This document shows positions 28,895 to 54,450 of a stretch of 64,000 nt of DNA, one piece after another; the first letter of the stretch is position 1, and each line of letters starts with the position of its first letter. The stretch covers positions 3,100,001 to 3,164,000 of the forward strand of contig CAVNZM010000010.1 of the NCBI GenBank assembly GCA_963693365.1. Direction: 5' to 3'. The notes beneath the pieces were generated by a model. The model did no database searches. It was given only the letters and a program-made list of their open reading frames with translations, and was not told where the DNA came from. A program made the translations under genes and the position numbers. The DNA comes from Amoebidium appalachense. Its lineage: Eukaryota; Ichthyosporea.

Positions 28895-29352
28895 TACGGC
28901 ATGCACACAAGCGTTTTTCCACACGCGAGCGCGCGCGCGCACACACACACACACACAGTGAATGCCTTTCTTCGTTACGATCATCTGCGAAGGACATTGT
29001 AGAGTGTATTCCTTGTATGCGCTTTAGCTATAGAGCACCAGTCGTTCTGCAAGATGTTTGGACAGATTCAGCCCCGTCACCATGCATGAAATGATCTCAG
29101 CAAAAGAGATAAGCAGTCGAGGCCTGGTGCCGACACCCTCTTACCATAAACCTCTCTGTTATTTATTTTTTGGATACGTATCATTGGCTCCCGATCATTC
29201 ACCTTCACACCCATACATGCATACATACATAAATACATTCGTTACGTATATCACCCTATTTGTCCTAAACACTCTAACCCTCAAGTATACATGTGCGTGA
29301 AAGCACAGATTCTTTCTTCCACGTGCCTCTATCAGCAATCACGTGCTAGCAC
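28731..29352. other. Convergent intergenic region
   Basis: It lies between the stop codons of the C1orf131-like gene (+) and the IKS-like kinase (-). It holds two GT tracts, a T run joined to a G run (28853-28894), a CG/CA tract and about 350 bp of ordinary DNA. No gene was seen. Confidence 0.6.
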
Positions 29353-41443
<12,091 letters not shown>

Positions 41444-41815
41444 TCTATCTTATAGATGTCTCTCTACAAGAAACAAGTATGATCTAAGCACATGTTTGCT
41501 TGAGTGGCGTGGGCCGCGAAAAGGTGCTGCTGAAAAGAGCACAAGGCAGTATCCAAATCTTCCAAGAACTACTGTAACCAAAAAAAGATGTGCTCTTTTA
41601 ACTCTCGAAACCTGGCGCGGGTGAGAGGACTTTGCCTGCTCCCTAAAGAAAAAGAGATCTACTTGATGACTATATAAGCATTTTAGCATCTACGAAAAAT
41701 GAGCTTCAAACCATAACACAACCAAACTTTCTCCTGACCGTCTGACATAGCCAAAACGGAAGCGGGACGTATACGCGAGTTGCGTAACAGTCAAGGGGGA
41801 GGCTTCCTAGACTCC
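41444..41815. other. 5' flank of the IKS-like kinase gene
   Basis: This 370-bp stretch has no gene. It probably holds the kinase promoter. A TATATA motif lies at 41671-41676, about 230 bp from the ATG, but no strong core promoter can be defined. The transposon island begins at its right edge. Confidence 0.4.
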
Positions 41816-41896
41816 GATTGATGCTGCACAATATGATATTGTGATACGGTGTCTTAACTTTCTCTCGGAGCTACCAATGCTACTGCTTATCCATAA
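41816..41896 (+). pseudogene. Fragment of the 286-residue ORF family
   Basis: About 80 bp match the 3' end of the ORF at 42242-43102 (TGATATTGTGATACGGTGTC, then TTAACTTTC and GGAGCTACCAATGCTA) in inverted orientation. It ends before the foldback element. Confidence 0.75.
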
Positions 41897-41937
41897 TCTA
41901 TACTAGGGTTGTTTTATTGCATACAGTGTACATAAGT

Positions 41938-42180
41938 CACTAGCTGCATTTGATTGGCTGCGCTGGAAAACGCAGTAGGCCGTCAAGTTAGGCTGGGCCC
42001 CTGACGATGTCCGCAGCAGTACAAAGTGCATAAACCCCCCCCCATGTTCTCAACACGATCGCACAACGATTAGAATCTAGGGGGTTTACACACTTTTTAT
42101 TGCGTGGACACTGCCGGAGGCCCAGCCACATTCGATGGCCTACTGCGTTTTCCAGCACAGCCAATCAAATGCAGCCAGTG
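41938..42180. mobile_element. Foldback element, about 243 bp
   Basis: Inverted arms run from CACTAGCTGCATTTGATTGG to CCAATCAAATGCAGCCAGTG, and similarity continues inward for about 110 bp (CGCAGTAGGCC/GGCCTACTGCG, GGGTTTA-type centre). Copies of the 286-residue ORF family point inward to it from both sides, so the foldback may be the terminal part of a larger element. Confidence 0.8.
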
Positions 42181-42241
42181 ATATATGTAGATGCTAGGCA
42201 ACAATGAGCGCCATCGTAGTATCTGACACCCCTATTACATA

Positions 42242-43102
42242 TTATGGGTAAGCAGACGCTAGCATCGGTAGCTCCGAAAGAAAGTTAAGGCACCGGATCA
42301 CAATATCATACTGTGCAGCATTAATAAGGTGATCTAGGATAGTCATCTTAAAACGGATATATTGAGGAAGAGAGGAAGAAAAGAGAATAAAACCGCCAAT
42401 AACCTCCGGTTCTAATACATTAGCTAACAGGTTGCATTTATTGATAGATATGCAGCCGCGAGTAAACCGCCCCCCACACATATTACACATACGAGCAGGA
42501 GACACCAGAAACCGATTACACCGCCAAGCCATAATCATCTTTGCGTTTTTACACCACACCACATTACGAATAAACGAATCTATGTATGAACGAGACTCTC
42601 TAACCGTATCCGCCATATAGGCTACTAGTAGTTGGTGTTTTTGCGGTCCTAACACCGGAAGGGACTCAACACGTAGAGTAAAAAGATATCTATCAGCCAT
42701 AGACTTGAAACTATTCATATTCACACTATGATCTAGCCGTACCTCCAGGGGGGTCGCCAGCCATTCCACATAGCGCTCGGCAATGGGCAGAGACGATGGG
42801 GAAGGGAAGAGGTAGAGGGGCGAATCCGGCGGGGATGCGTGTAGCCGGAAGAGCGGGTGGTCCGGGGCACAAGCGGACAGGCGGGTGATGTGCTCGTGAA
42901 ATTTAAGGGCTAATTCGTGTACGCGTTGTGATGGTGGTGTGAGTGCGTAGAGAGAATCAAAAAGGCGTCTAGGGATAGGTGTGGAAAGACCAGTGAGAAA
43001 CATACAACAAGTTGTGTAATGGAAATCATCTATTGATTTGAGGACATTAGTAACAGTATCAGGGGGTGCCATAGCTAGTAAGGGCAACCCGTATTCCGAC
43101 AA
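42242..43102 (-). CDS. Uncharacterised 286-residue protein carried by a repeat family
   Basis: This is an uninterrupted ATG-to-stop frame of 861 bp, the longest intron-free ORF in the window not made of simple repeats. Its composition is balanced and protein-like. No domain was recognised. There is a Cys cluster (CNMCGGRFTRGC...C) near residues 207-223, a Pro/Ser-rich stretch in the first half, and a hydrophobic, Leu-rich C-terminus. A second copy exists in inverted orientation (43113-43385 continuing at 49345), along with a small fragment at 41816, so it belongs to a mobile or duplicated unit and not to the host's single-copy set. It may be a TE accessory or replication protein or a captured viral-type gene. 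I assign no function. Confidence 0.55.
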   Translation of the reverse strand: MSEYGLPLLAMAPPDTVTNVLKSIDDFHYTTCCMFLTGLSTPIPRRLFDSLYALTPPSQRVHELALKFHEHITRLSACAPDHPLFRLHASPPDSPLYLFPSPSSLPIAERYVEWLATPLEVRLDHSVNMNSFKSMADRYLFTLRVESLPVLGPQKHQLLVAYMADTVRESRSYIDSFIRNVVWCKNAKMIMAWRCNRFLVSPARMCNMCGGRFTRGCISINKCNLLANVLEPEVIGGFILFSSSLPQYIRFKMTILDHLINAAQYDIVIRCLNFLSELPMLASAYP

Positions 43103-43112
43103 AGGGCGAATC

Positions 43113-43385
43113 TATTTTTTTTCTACGTGTTGAGTCCCTTCCTGTGTTAGGCCGCAAAAACACCAAACTACTAGTAGCCTATATGGCGGATACGGTTAGA
43201 GAGTCTCGTTTCTACATAGATTCGTCTATTCGTAATGTGGTGTGGTTTAAAAACGCAAAGATGATTATGGCTTGGCGGTGTAATCGGTTTCTGGTGTCTC
43301 CTGCTCGTATGTGTAATATGACGTGTGGGGGCGGTTTACTCGCGGATGCATATCTATCAATAAGTGTAACCTGTTAGCTAACGTA
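43113..43385 (+). pseudogene. Inverted partial copy of the 286-residue ORF, 5' part
   Basis: It starts abruptly at the CTACGTGTTGAGTCCCTTCC equivalent of the intact ORF and carries frameshifting differences (for example ATATGACGTGTGGGGGCGG). It is interrupted at 43386 by TIR element A, and the remainder resumes at 49345. Confidence 0.85.
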
Positions 43386-44465
43386 ATGGACCACTTTGGA
43401 TCTACTATTCAAAAATCGATCAATTTTTTGCTTCGCTCCAACACCCGAGGTTGGCCGCCATAGGGCCGTCGTTTGTCGGGCTGCCTGGCAGCGGCTCCAG
43501 CTGCCCGACGTAGAAGCTACTTCTGGCAAAGACAAACCCCTTTACGTAACAATATTTGCTTTTTCCTCAAAATGCTACACAGATGCTTTTTATTATAGAT
43601 GATAATTTCTATCGTCTTAGTTATTTTGGGGTTTGCAGGCTTGTTGCGTTGGGCGTTTTTCTTAGCCACTCGTGATCATGAGGGCATCACACATGCACCG
43701 TAGTTAAACATATGCACAAGTACTACGGGTGTTGAACATTTACTGCCTGCATGGTGCGTTTCTGCCAAATACACTCTCTGGGGGTAGAGTAGGCATGGCG
43801 TGTGAACATTATACACACGTACAGCGTGATCATTCAGTCCACCTTTTTGTGGAATGCCCTGTCAGCCATACACATACAGACAACGGGAAGGCGTTTCGGT
43901 CGAAAACACATCATGACTGTTTTCCACACCGTCCAACGCAACCAGCAGACTCTGACAGACATCCTGTTGTTCTTTTTGTAATAAAAGTACTTGTTGCATA
44001 TATCCGGTCTCGTCAAGTATCCCTTGCATCCAAAGGTCACTTGAGTGCAACGTGTTTTGTTGCACAGTGCAGTGTGCAGAGGTAGCACTAGTATCGGTAC
44101 GAGCCCACTATGTGCTGCCACTAACATGAAACAAGTCGAATTAGATGCTTGCTACTTAACTGTATTGTTTTTCTTTCTCTTGCTCACGGATAAAAGAAAT
44201 GCAAACCCGGCAGCTCTCTTTCTATTCTAAGTCTTTGTACATCTACCCGTCTGTTCTCTCCCTACACAAGATCTGCGCAGAAGCTGCTAATTATATCTAA
44301 CGTTACGTTGTCTTGGGCTAGCACTAGCCCGGACCGTGCGTGTTTGCAAACCGCCACTGCACCAAAAGAGGCCGGTTAATATACTGTGCCAGTGTGTCGT
44401 TTGTTACACAGGGTAAGTGTGTGTGTGTATTGCGCATGTGTGTGTACTGTGTGTGACATTAAGAT

Positions 44466-44613
<148 letters not shown>

Positions 44614-44827
44614 GTGAGTGAGTGAGAGAGAGCGAGCGAGAGACGCAGTGTGTGTGTGTGTGTTTGTGTGTGAGTGAGTGATTGTGTCACGTTTGCGTGT
44701 GTATTTGTGCACGCGTACACTTAGGCGTCTGTATATGCTTGTGTGTGTGTGTGTGTGTGCCCTTGCGTGCACGTGTGTGTATGCACACGTCTGTGTGTGT
44801 ATTCTTTGTGTGTGCGTATATGTGTGT

Positions 44828-44943
<116 letters not shown>

Positions 44944-44948
44944 TGTGT

Positions 44949-45553
44949 TGTCATGTGCTGAGCTGATTCGTATTAGTTTACTTCTATATTTTGTGTTTTG
45001 GTGAGTTAATTTCGGGGGTTTTCTTGCATAGTGATGCCGGGGTCTAAATGGGGTATGAGGAGATTAATCAGTGGTATGGGGAGAATCTGATGCAGCGGCG
45101 GCTGATTGTTTGGTGCGCGCGTGCATGCCCCATGCCTCTGCGTACTCTCCATGTTAAATGTTGTATTGCTTCTTGCTGTGTGCGTGGCGAGACCCATGTT
45201 GCCTGCTCGCGTGTGTGTATGCTTATATGTATTGTGAGTAAACGTGTGTACGTGTTGTAGTGCTGTAGGGGTGTCTGAGGTCGCGGTAGCCAATGGTGTG
45301 GAGTGCGTGTAGTCTGTGGGGGAGGGAGTGTTGTGATTGGCTGAATGTCACTGTGGTATTTGTCTGGCCAGTGGGCCGCGTGTCTGTGAAGTGTCTCGCG
45401 GGGTCGCGGGCTTTTGGAAGTTCTTCTCAGAACACAAGAAACTCGCTTCCCACCCAACTCAAAGAAAAGTTTATACGTATACACGGTTTCGAGCCCCTTT
45501 AAGCGTGCAGATAGTTAGAGTAGTTCATATACACTCTGTTTGTAGCCACGACA
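44949..45553 (+). repeat. 5' LTR
   Basis: 605 bp with TG...CA ends. It carries an ATTGG/CCAAT motif near its middle and a TATACGTATA palindrome near its end. Confidence 0.92.
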
Positions 45554-45666
45554 AGCTACACCCCCTTTCTCTGCAGTTTTTTGCAGGGAGGGGGCACACG
45601 CACTGTTAGTCCTTCTGGGCTGTTGCTTTCACCCCTAGTTTTTTTTTTCTTTCACGCCTAGCGGTT

Positions 45667-46110
45667 ATGAGTGGCTTTGACTTAGGACTTTTTCGACAGT
45701 TAGAGGTAGAAGAAACATACGCACAGTTAGAGGTAGAAGAAACATACGCACACACAGGCCTACAGCTAGCAACAGTTGGCATAGGCAACTTGAGCAGTAG
45801 GACTAGTATCACAGGGGACTTAGTCCTCGCTAAGGACCTTGACCTCCCTAGGTGACTTAGCAAGCTCAGGGCCGTTTGCCCAGCAGAGGCCTCAGAGGGG
45901 ACCGGCGGCAGTCACCCTCCCCACGGCGCTACCAGCCCTACCAGCCACGGCCACAACGGGATAACAGATGGGCCAGGCTGGCGTCTTTGGGGCGGGACAG
46001 CAAGAGCCGGCGCCAGGCTCTTTCCCAGGCACCTGTGACAACTGCAAGGAGCGGGGGCAACGCGTGGTGTAAACAGCCCCGTCGTGGGGGGCAGGGACGT
46101 CGGTGACCGT
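45667..46110 (+). other. Residual gag-like coding region of the LTR element
   Basis: Short frames at 45667-45855 and 45876-46106. The first contains a 27-bp tandem duplication (two LEVEETYA repeats). The second is Arg/Gln/Pro-rich. In a third frame near 46034 a CDNCKERG motif resembles half of a gag zinc knuckle. This is weak evidence for a decayed nucleocapsid region. Confidence 0.35.
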
Positions 46111-47065
46111 GTTGCTGGTATGAAGGTTTTATTAGGGGGTAGGCCATCTCTTGGGTTGTTGTTGTTGTAATACTATGGGAGTAACTGTTGTGTGGTGTTA
46201 TTTTTCGGCGAGTTTTCTACTGGTGCCTGGCGTTTTCGACGTGTGTATGAGTCCTGTGTTGGCGACGTGTGTGGTTAGGGTCAGTGGAATAGAAAGTCCT
46301 GCTGCTGTCTGGGAGCTCGGCCCTCTGACGAGGGGGGCTGGGGGGGGGTCGAAGTGTAGTCATGGCAGTGGCAGGCCCCCACTGTTGTGAACCCCCGTCG
46401 TCAAAGGGCCTGGTGCTGAGGCCCCTTGGAGTGGCTGCCCTGGGCCTGGTGTTGAGGCCCTTTGGAGTGGCTGCCCGTAGTGTTGTTGAGTAGTGTTGTG
46501 GTGCCCAGTGCAGCAGTAGGCCTTAGACACACCGCTGGGTAGGGCACGGTTGGGGCGGAGGCATTCCCAAACCACCGGGACCTACGTAGTAGGAGTCTTT
46601 GTCGGGTAGAGGAATGGCCAGCAAGAGAGTCTGGAGGTGTACGTCACATGAGTCTGGAGGTGTTCGTCACGGCATGTTTGGTTGTGTTAGGAATTCTTTG
46701 GGGATGGGGCATGCTGAGTGTGGTTGTATGGATGGTGTCTGTTATCATGTCTGTTGCTATGTTCCACTCGATATAACATTGTGCCAGGGGCATGGGGTTT
46801 TGGGTGCAGATTGTGGACGGGGGCAGAGGTGCATCTACAGGGCAACGTCAGTGGCGGTTCATAATTATCCTTGTTTTGGGGTTGGGTTGGGTATTAACCA
46901 TGGTGGGGTGGTGTGTGGATGTATGTATATGTTTTATGTTATATGTTAAATGTTGCTTCCTGCATGGGTAGCGGTAGTTGTAGTCGCTCAGCACATAACT
47001 TTATTTTGTTTTTAGGTAGTTTTTACTGAGGTGGAACTCAGTTATTTTCTGTGCGAGGGGGGAGT

Positions 47066-47670
47066 TGTCATGTGCTGAGCTGATTCGTATTAGTTTACTT
47101 CTATATTTTGTGTTTTGGTGAGTTAATTTCGGGGGTTTTCTTGCATAGTGATGCCGGGGTCTAAATGGGGTATGAGGAGATTAATCAGTGGTATGGGGAG
47201 AATCTGATGCAGCGGCGGCTGATTGTTTGGTGCGCGCGTGCATGCCCCATGCCTCTGCGTACTCTCCATGTTAAATGTTGTATTGCTTCTTGCTGTGTGC
47301 GTGGCGAGACCCATGTTGCCTGCTCGCGTGTGTGTATGCTTATATGTATTGTGAGTAAACGTGTGTACGTGTTGTAGTGCTGTAGGGGTGTCTGAGGTCG
47401 CGGTAGCCAATGGTGTGGAGTGCGTGTAGTCTGTGGGGGAGGGAGTGTTGTGATTGGCTGAATGTCACTGTGGTATTTGTCTGGCCAGTGGGCCGCGTGT
47501 CTGTGAAGTGTCTCGCGGGGTCGCGGGCTTTTGGAAGTTCTTCTCAGAACACAAGAAACTCGCTTCCCACCCAACTCAAAGAAAAGTTTATACGTATACA
47601 CGGTTTCGAGCCCCTTTAAGCGTGCAGATAGTTAGAGTAGTTCATATACACTCTGTTTGTAGCCACGACA
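47066..47670 (+). repeat. 3' LTR
   Basis: 605 bp, identical by eye to the 5' LTR, and followed by the TGTGT target duplication. Confidence 0.92.
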
Positions 47671-47749
47671 TGTGTGTTGCAATCCGGTGGGTGGGTGTTT
47701 GTTAGAGTATGTGTCGTGTGTTTGTCTGTGTGTGTGTGTCTGTGTGTGT

Positions 47750-47809
<60 letters not shown>

Positions 47810-47863
47810 CAATCCCGTGGGTGGGTGTTTGTTAGAATATGTGTCACGTGTCTGTCTGTATGT

Positions 47864-47899
<36 letters not shown>

Positions 47900-48159
47900 A
47901 CGCGCGCGCGCGCGCACGCGCACGCACACGCGTTCAGGTGTGAGTGTATGTCGACGTCAGTGAAGGTGTACGTTGTTATGCTCTCACGGTCCTCTTCCTA
48001 GCCTTCCCTCCCGGGACCCTCCCCCCCCCCCCCCCCTTCTTTCCCTCCCTTGCCAGGGGCACCTTGTTGCCCCGCCTCTCTTGTAGGTGCCTAGGGAGGG
48101 AGGTGGTGGTGGGGGGAGGGAGGAAGGGGGAGGAAGGAAGGCATAAGGAACTTCGGAAA

Positions 48160-48192
<33 letters not shown>

Positions 48193-48354
48193 CTGGCGGG
48201 CAAAAGTGGGGTTTGGGTGGGGCGGCTGGGGAAGGTGGGGTCGATATGGAGAAGGTAACAGATCTGTGTAAGAAGTGTTGACTCAGTGAGCGAGGTCAAG
48301 CTGCCTTGTTTACATGTAGTTATTTGTGTGTTTATGTGTGTGTGTGTGTCACGG

Positions 48355-48431
<77 letters not shown>

Positions 48432-48440
48432 CTCTCTCGT

Positions 48441-48479
<39 letters not shown>

Positions 48480-48547
48480 TTCTCACTCTGGTGTGTGTGT
48501 GTGTCTGTGTGTGTGTGTGTGTGTACGACATGTGTGTGTGCGTGTGT

Positions 48548-48588
<41 letters not shown>

Positions 48589-49344
48589 TGTGTATTTTTG
48601 TTTGTATGTGTGTGTGTGTTTCTTACGGCCCGGTGTTCTTGCCTAAGTTAGTTGTGTAGAGGGGGGACTAGTACGGGCGGGCCTTCCCATGCAGTCAGGG
48701 GCGGGCAGGTGGGTGGTTATGGGCAGATGGGGGTGGGACAAACTTGAGCCTATGCCTGAACAACCAAGTCATGTTTATTTGGCTTCTTCTGAGTGGTAGC
48801 ACCAAAACCCCACTGTTTGCACCTTCTAGAACGGGCGTACAGTGGGACAAGCTCCGGTAACAGGGTTGAGGTGTAGTGGCTTGTTGTCGATGACACAAAA
48901 AAAGTTGCAGTGACCGGGTTAAAGTGGTCTCTGCATAACCTTTGGCTCTTATAGGTTCTTTTTTCACTCTACTGGGCCACGTCACGGCGTCTTCTAACCA
49001 TAGTTCCGTGAACCACACACCATACCACCACGTCCACAGATCTAGACTCCGGAGGTAGACTGCAGCTCTACTGATGAGCAGCCATGTGCGTGCGGGGCTT
49101 TTGATTGTTTAACCAATATTTTAAACTGTTGTTATTTGTGTCATATACAATTACTCACTACTCTAAAAGTGCGCTTATACTAGCTTAAAGTAGGTTAGAT
49201 AGAGTCGCTTCAGTTCTTGTTGGTGTTGTAAGTTTCGCACGGAAAACCATGGCGCCGCGGCTGCGCAGTCTGCACACGGGAAGGCCCTATGGCTCCAGAG
49301 CCGCATTCCACAGATCGGCCTATTATAGATCCAAAGTGGTCCAT

Positions 49345-49540
49345 AGAACCGGAGGTTATTGGCGGTTTTATTCTCTTTCTCCCTCTCTTCCTCAATATAT
49401 CCGTTTTAAAATGACTATCCTAGATCACCTTATTGATGCTGCACAGTATGATATTGTGATACGGTGTCTTAACTTTCTTTCGGAGCTACCGATGCTAGCC
49501 TCTGCTTACCCATACTACGATGGCGCTAATTGTTGCCTAG
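49345..49540 (+). pseudogene. Inverted partial copy of the 286-residue ORF, 3' part
   Basis: It continues the copy that stops at 43385, from AGAACCGGAGGTTATTGGCG onward through the C-terminal codons, and reads past the original stop into YYDGANCCLACTYV-type sequence. It is followed by one arm of a foldback element. Confidence 0.85.
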
Positions 49541-49561
49541 CATGTACATATGTTACTAAAA

Positions 49562-49662
49562 TAGCTGCATTTGATTGGCTGCGCTGGAAAATGCAGTAGG
49601 CCGTCGAGTGTGGCTGGCCAGGCTGGGGCGCCGGGCGCCCCCGGCAGTGTCCTGCCCACGCA
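49562..49662. mobile_element. Left arm of a second foldback element, interrupted by TIR copy B
   Basis: The sequence starts at the TGCATTTGATTGGCTGCGCT arm and runs to CCCACGCA. It resumes after copy B at 52812 as AAAAAGTGCGTAAATCC, matching the inner part of the foldback at 42070-42110 read in reverse. Confidence 0.75.
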
Positions 49663-49664
49663 AT

Positions 49665-52809
<3,145 letters not shown>

Positions 52810-52811
52810 AT

Positions 52812-53840
52812 AAAAAGTGCGTAAATCCCTTTTTTTTTCCATCCAATCGGGAGGAACATGACTCAGAGTTTAAGGAGATTCTGGGTCACGCTGTGAGTCT
52901 CGAGATTTGATGCATCCTGTCGCTCATGAATCTGGCGTATCACACTTTGTGCCGACATAGCAGGAACATTCGAATAAATTTAGACATCAAACTAACGGGA
53001 ACAGGTTTATACCTTAAATAACAATAGCGTTGCTAAATTCATCCACTGGTGTCACGCGACTCATGCATGGATCGTGTTTTTGCCACTACCTAGGGTGATC
53101 TAAGTTTTGTGCAAGGGGCCAATATGATTAGCATAGAGAGCACCATTTATTCAACCACCAATCATAGCTACTTTTAGCATTCACATCTACAAGTTCAACT
53201 CTCTGCCCTGGCCAGTGGGCTCGGTTTTGGGAGAGGTTTTGGGAGGAAGACTGGAACACAGAGGAAAACGTTACGTTATGTCGAGACATAGTAGGCACAG
53301 GCAACTACACTTTCACTAGCAACCTTTCTTACCATACTAGGCGAGGTAGATACAATACGCAACCGTAAATATCTTCTTAAATTATTGTCGATGTTGAGTG
53401 TTCACGAACACTCCTTTTGCTCTTGTGACTCTGCTGCCCTTCTATCTAAAAACGGCACACACAAGTCATCGAACCACAAGCATGACCTGGTGCACAGTAG
53501 AACAGTTTCCAACAACGAAGAATACTGATAGCCTCTTCTAAACAATAGGTGGAAAACGGTCGAATTCGTAAAACACGCGAGCGCCTGGTACACTTTTAAC
53601 TACGAGCATTAGAAGTTGTGTTCAGTCATTTTTCCATTCAGGGTGCATCTCTAAAGACAGTTAACGTCTGGCACTAAGTCACTGAAGATGCACCCTTTCG
53701 ACAAACCAGCAAGCTACTTCACCTCCCACGCATAACACACCGCTACAATAAAAATTCTAGTCATTGATGAAAATAGACGTTGCACGCCTACAATAATCCT
53801 AGCCTCTGGTCGTGTTTAGCACAGTCGAAGGAACCACGAC
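52812..53840. other. Unannotated region between the transposon island and the globin gene
   Basis: About 1 kb of complex, moderately AT-rich sequence without long ORFs, simple repeats or matches to the neighbouring elements. It probably contains the promoter of the globin gene and possibly the remnant of the second foldback element. Confidence 0.4.
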
Positions 53841-54196
53841 ATGCTTGCACACGGGCGCATGGCCTCTGCCTTTATGCAAGATGACGCAGACAGTTCCCAA
53901 TGGATGTGGCCGAAGGCACAGGGGGAGGATTGGTCTCTACGCGTTATGCAGCTGACGGAGGAGATGGACAGGAAGATAGACATGCTCACGAGGCTTGTGC
54001 AACAGGTGAGGGCAGGATTGCGTTTGCACTCAAAATGAATAGATGAAATGAATGGACAGCAAATGCTTGCATATACACCGATGCGCAAGCAAGAAGAAGA
54101 TAGCAGGCTTAGCACAGGCCTTAGCGTGTTCTGCATACTAGCAGCCGTTTTCTTTTTTTTGTGTGTGTGTGTGTGGTGGTGGTGGTAGGGTGAGCA

Positions 54197-54261
<65 letters not shown>

Positions 54262-54382
54262 ATGGTTGGAGAGGAGGGGAGTTGAAAGAAAGGGCTGGAG
54301 CTTGCTGAGATTGATCGGGGTTTTTTTTTTTTTTTTTTTTTTTTTGCCCTTTTGCCCCTCACTGTCAGGTACACAGGGTCTT

Positions 54383-54450
<68 letters not shown>

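Larger units (their letters stand above)
44949..47670 (+). mobile_element. Non-autonomous LTR retrotransposon, 2.7 kb, with 5-bp TSD
   Basis: Two 605-bp direct LTRs (44949-45553 and 47066-47670) begin TGTCATG and end CACGACA. They look identical by eye and enclose 1512 bp. A polypurine tract (GCGAGGGGGGAG) precedes the 3' LTR. The flanks TGTGT (44944-44948 and 47671-47675) form a target duplication. TIR copy B keeps the empty site at about 51163-51180. No reverse transcriptase or integrase is encoded. No standard tRNA primer site was recognised after the 5' LTR. Confidence 0.92.

Noticed and set aside
47410-47705. Duplicate small ORFs in both LTRs
   Set aside because: They are identical because the LTRs are identical, and nothing suggests they are translated.
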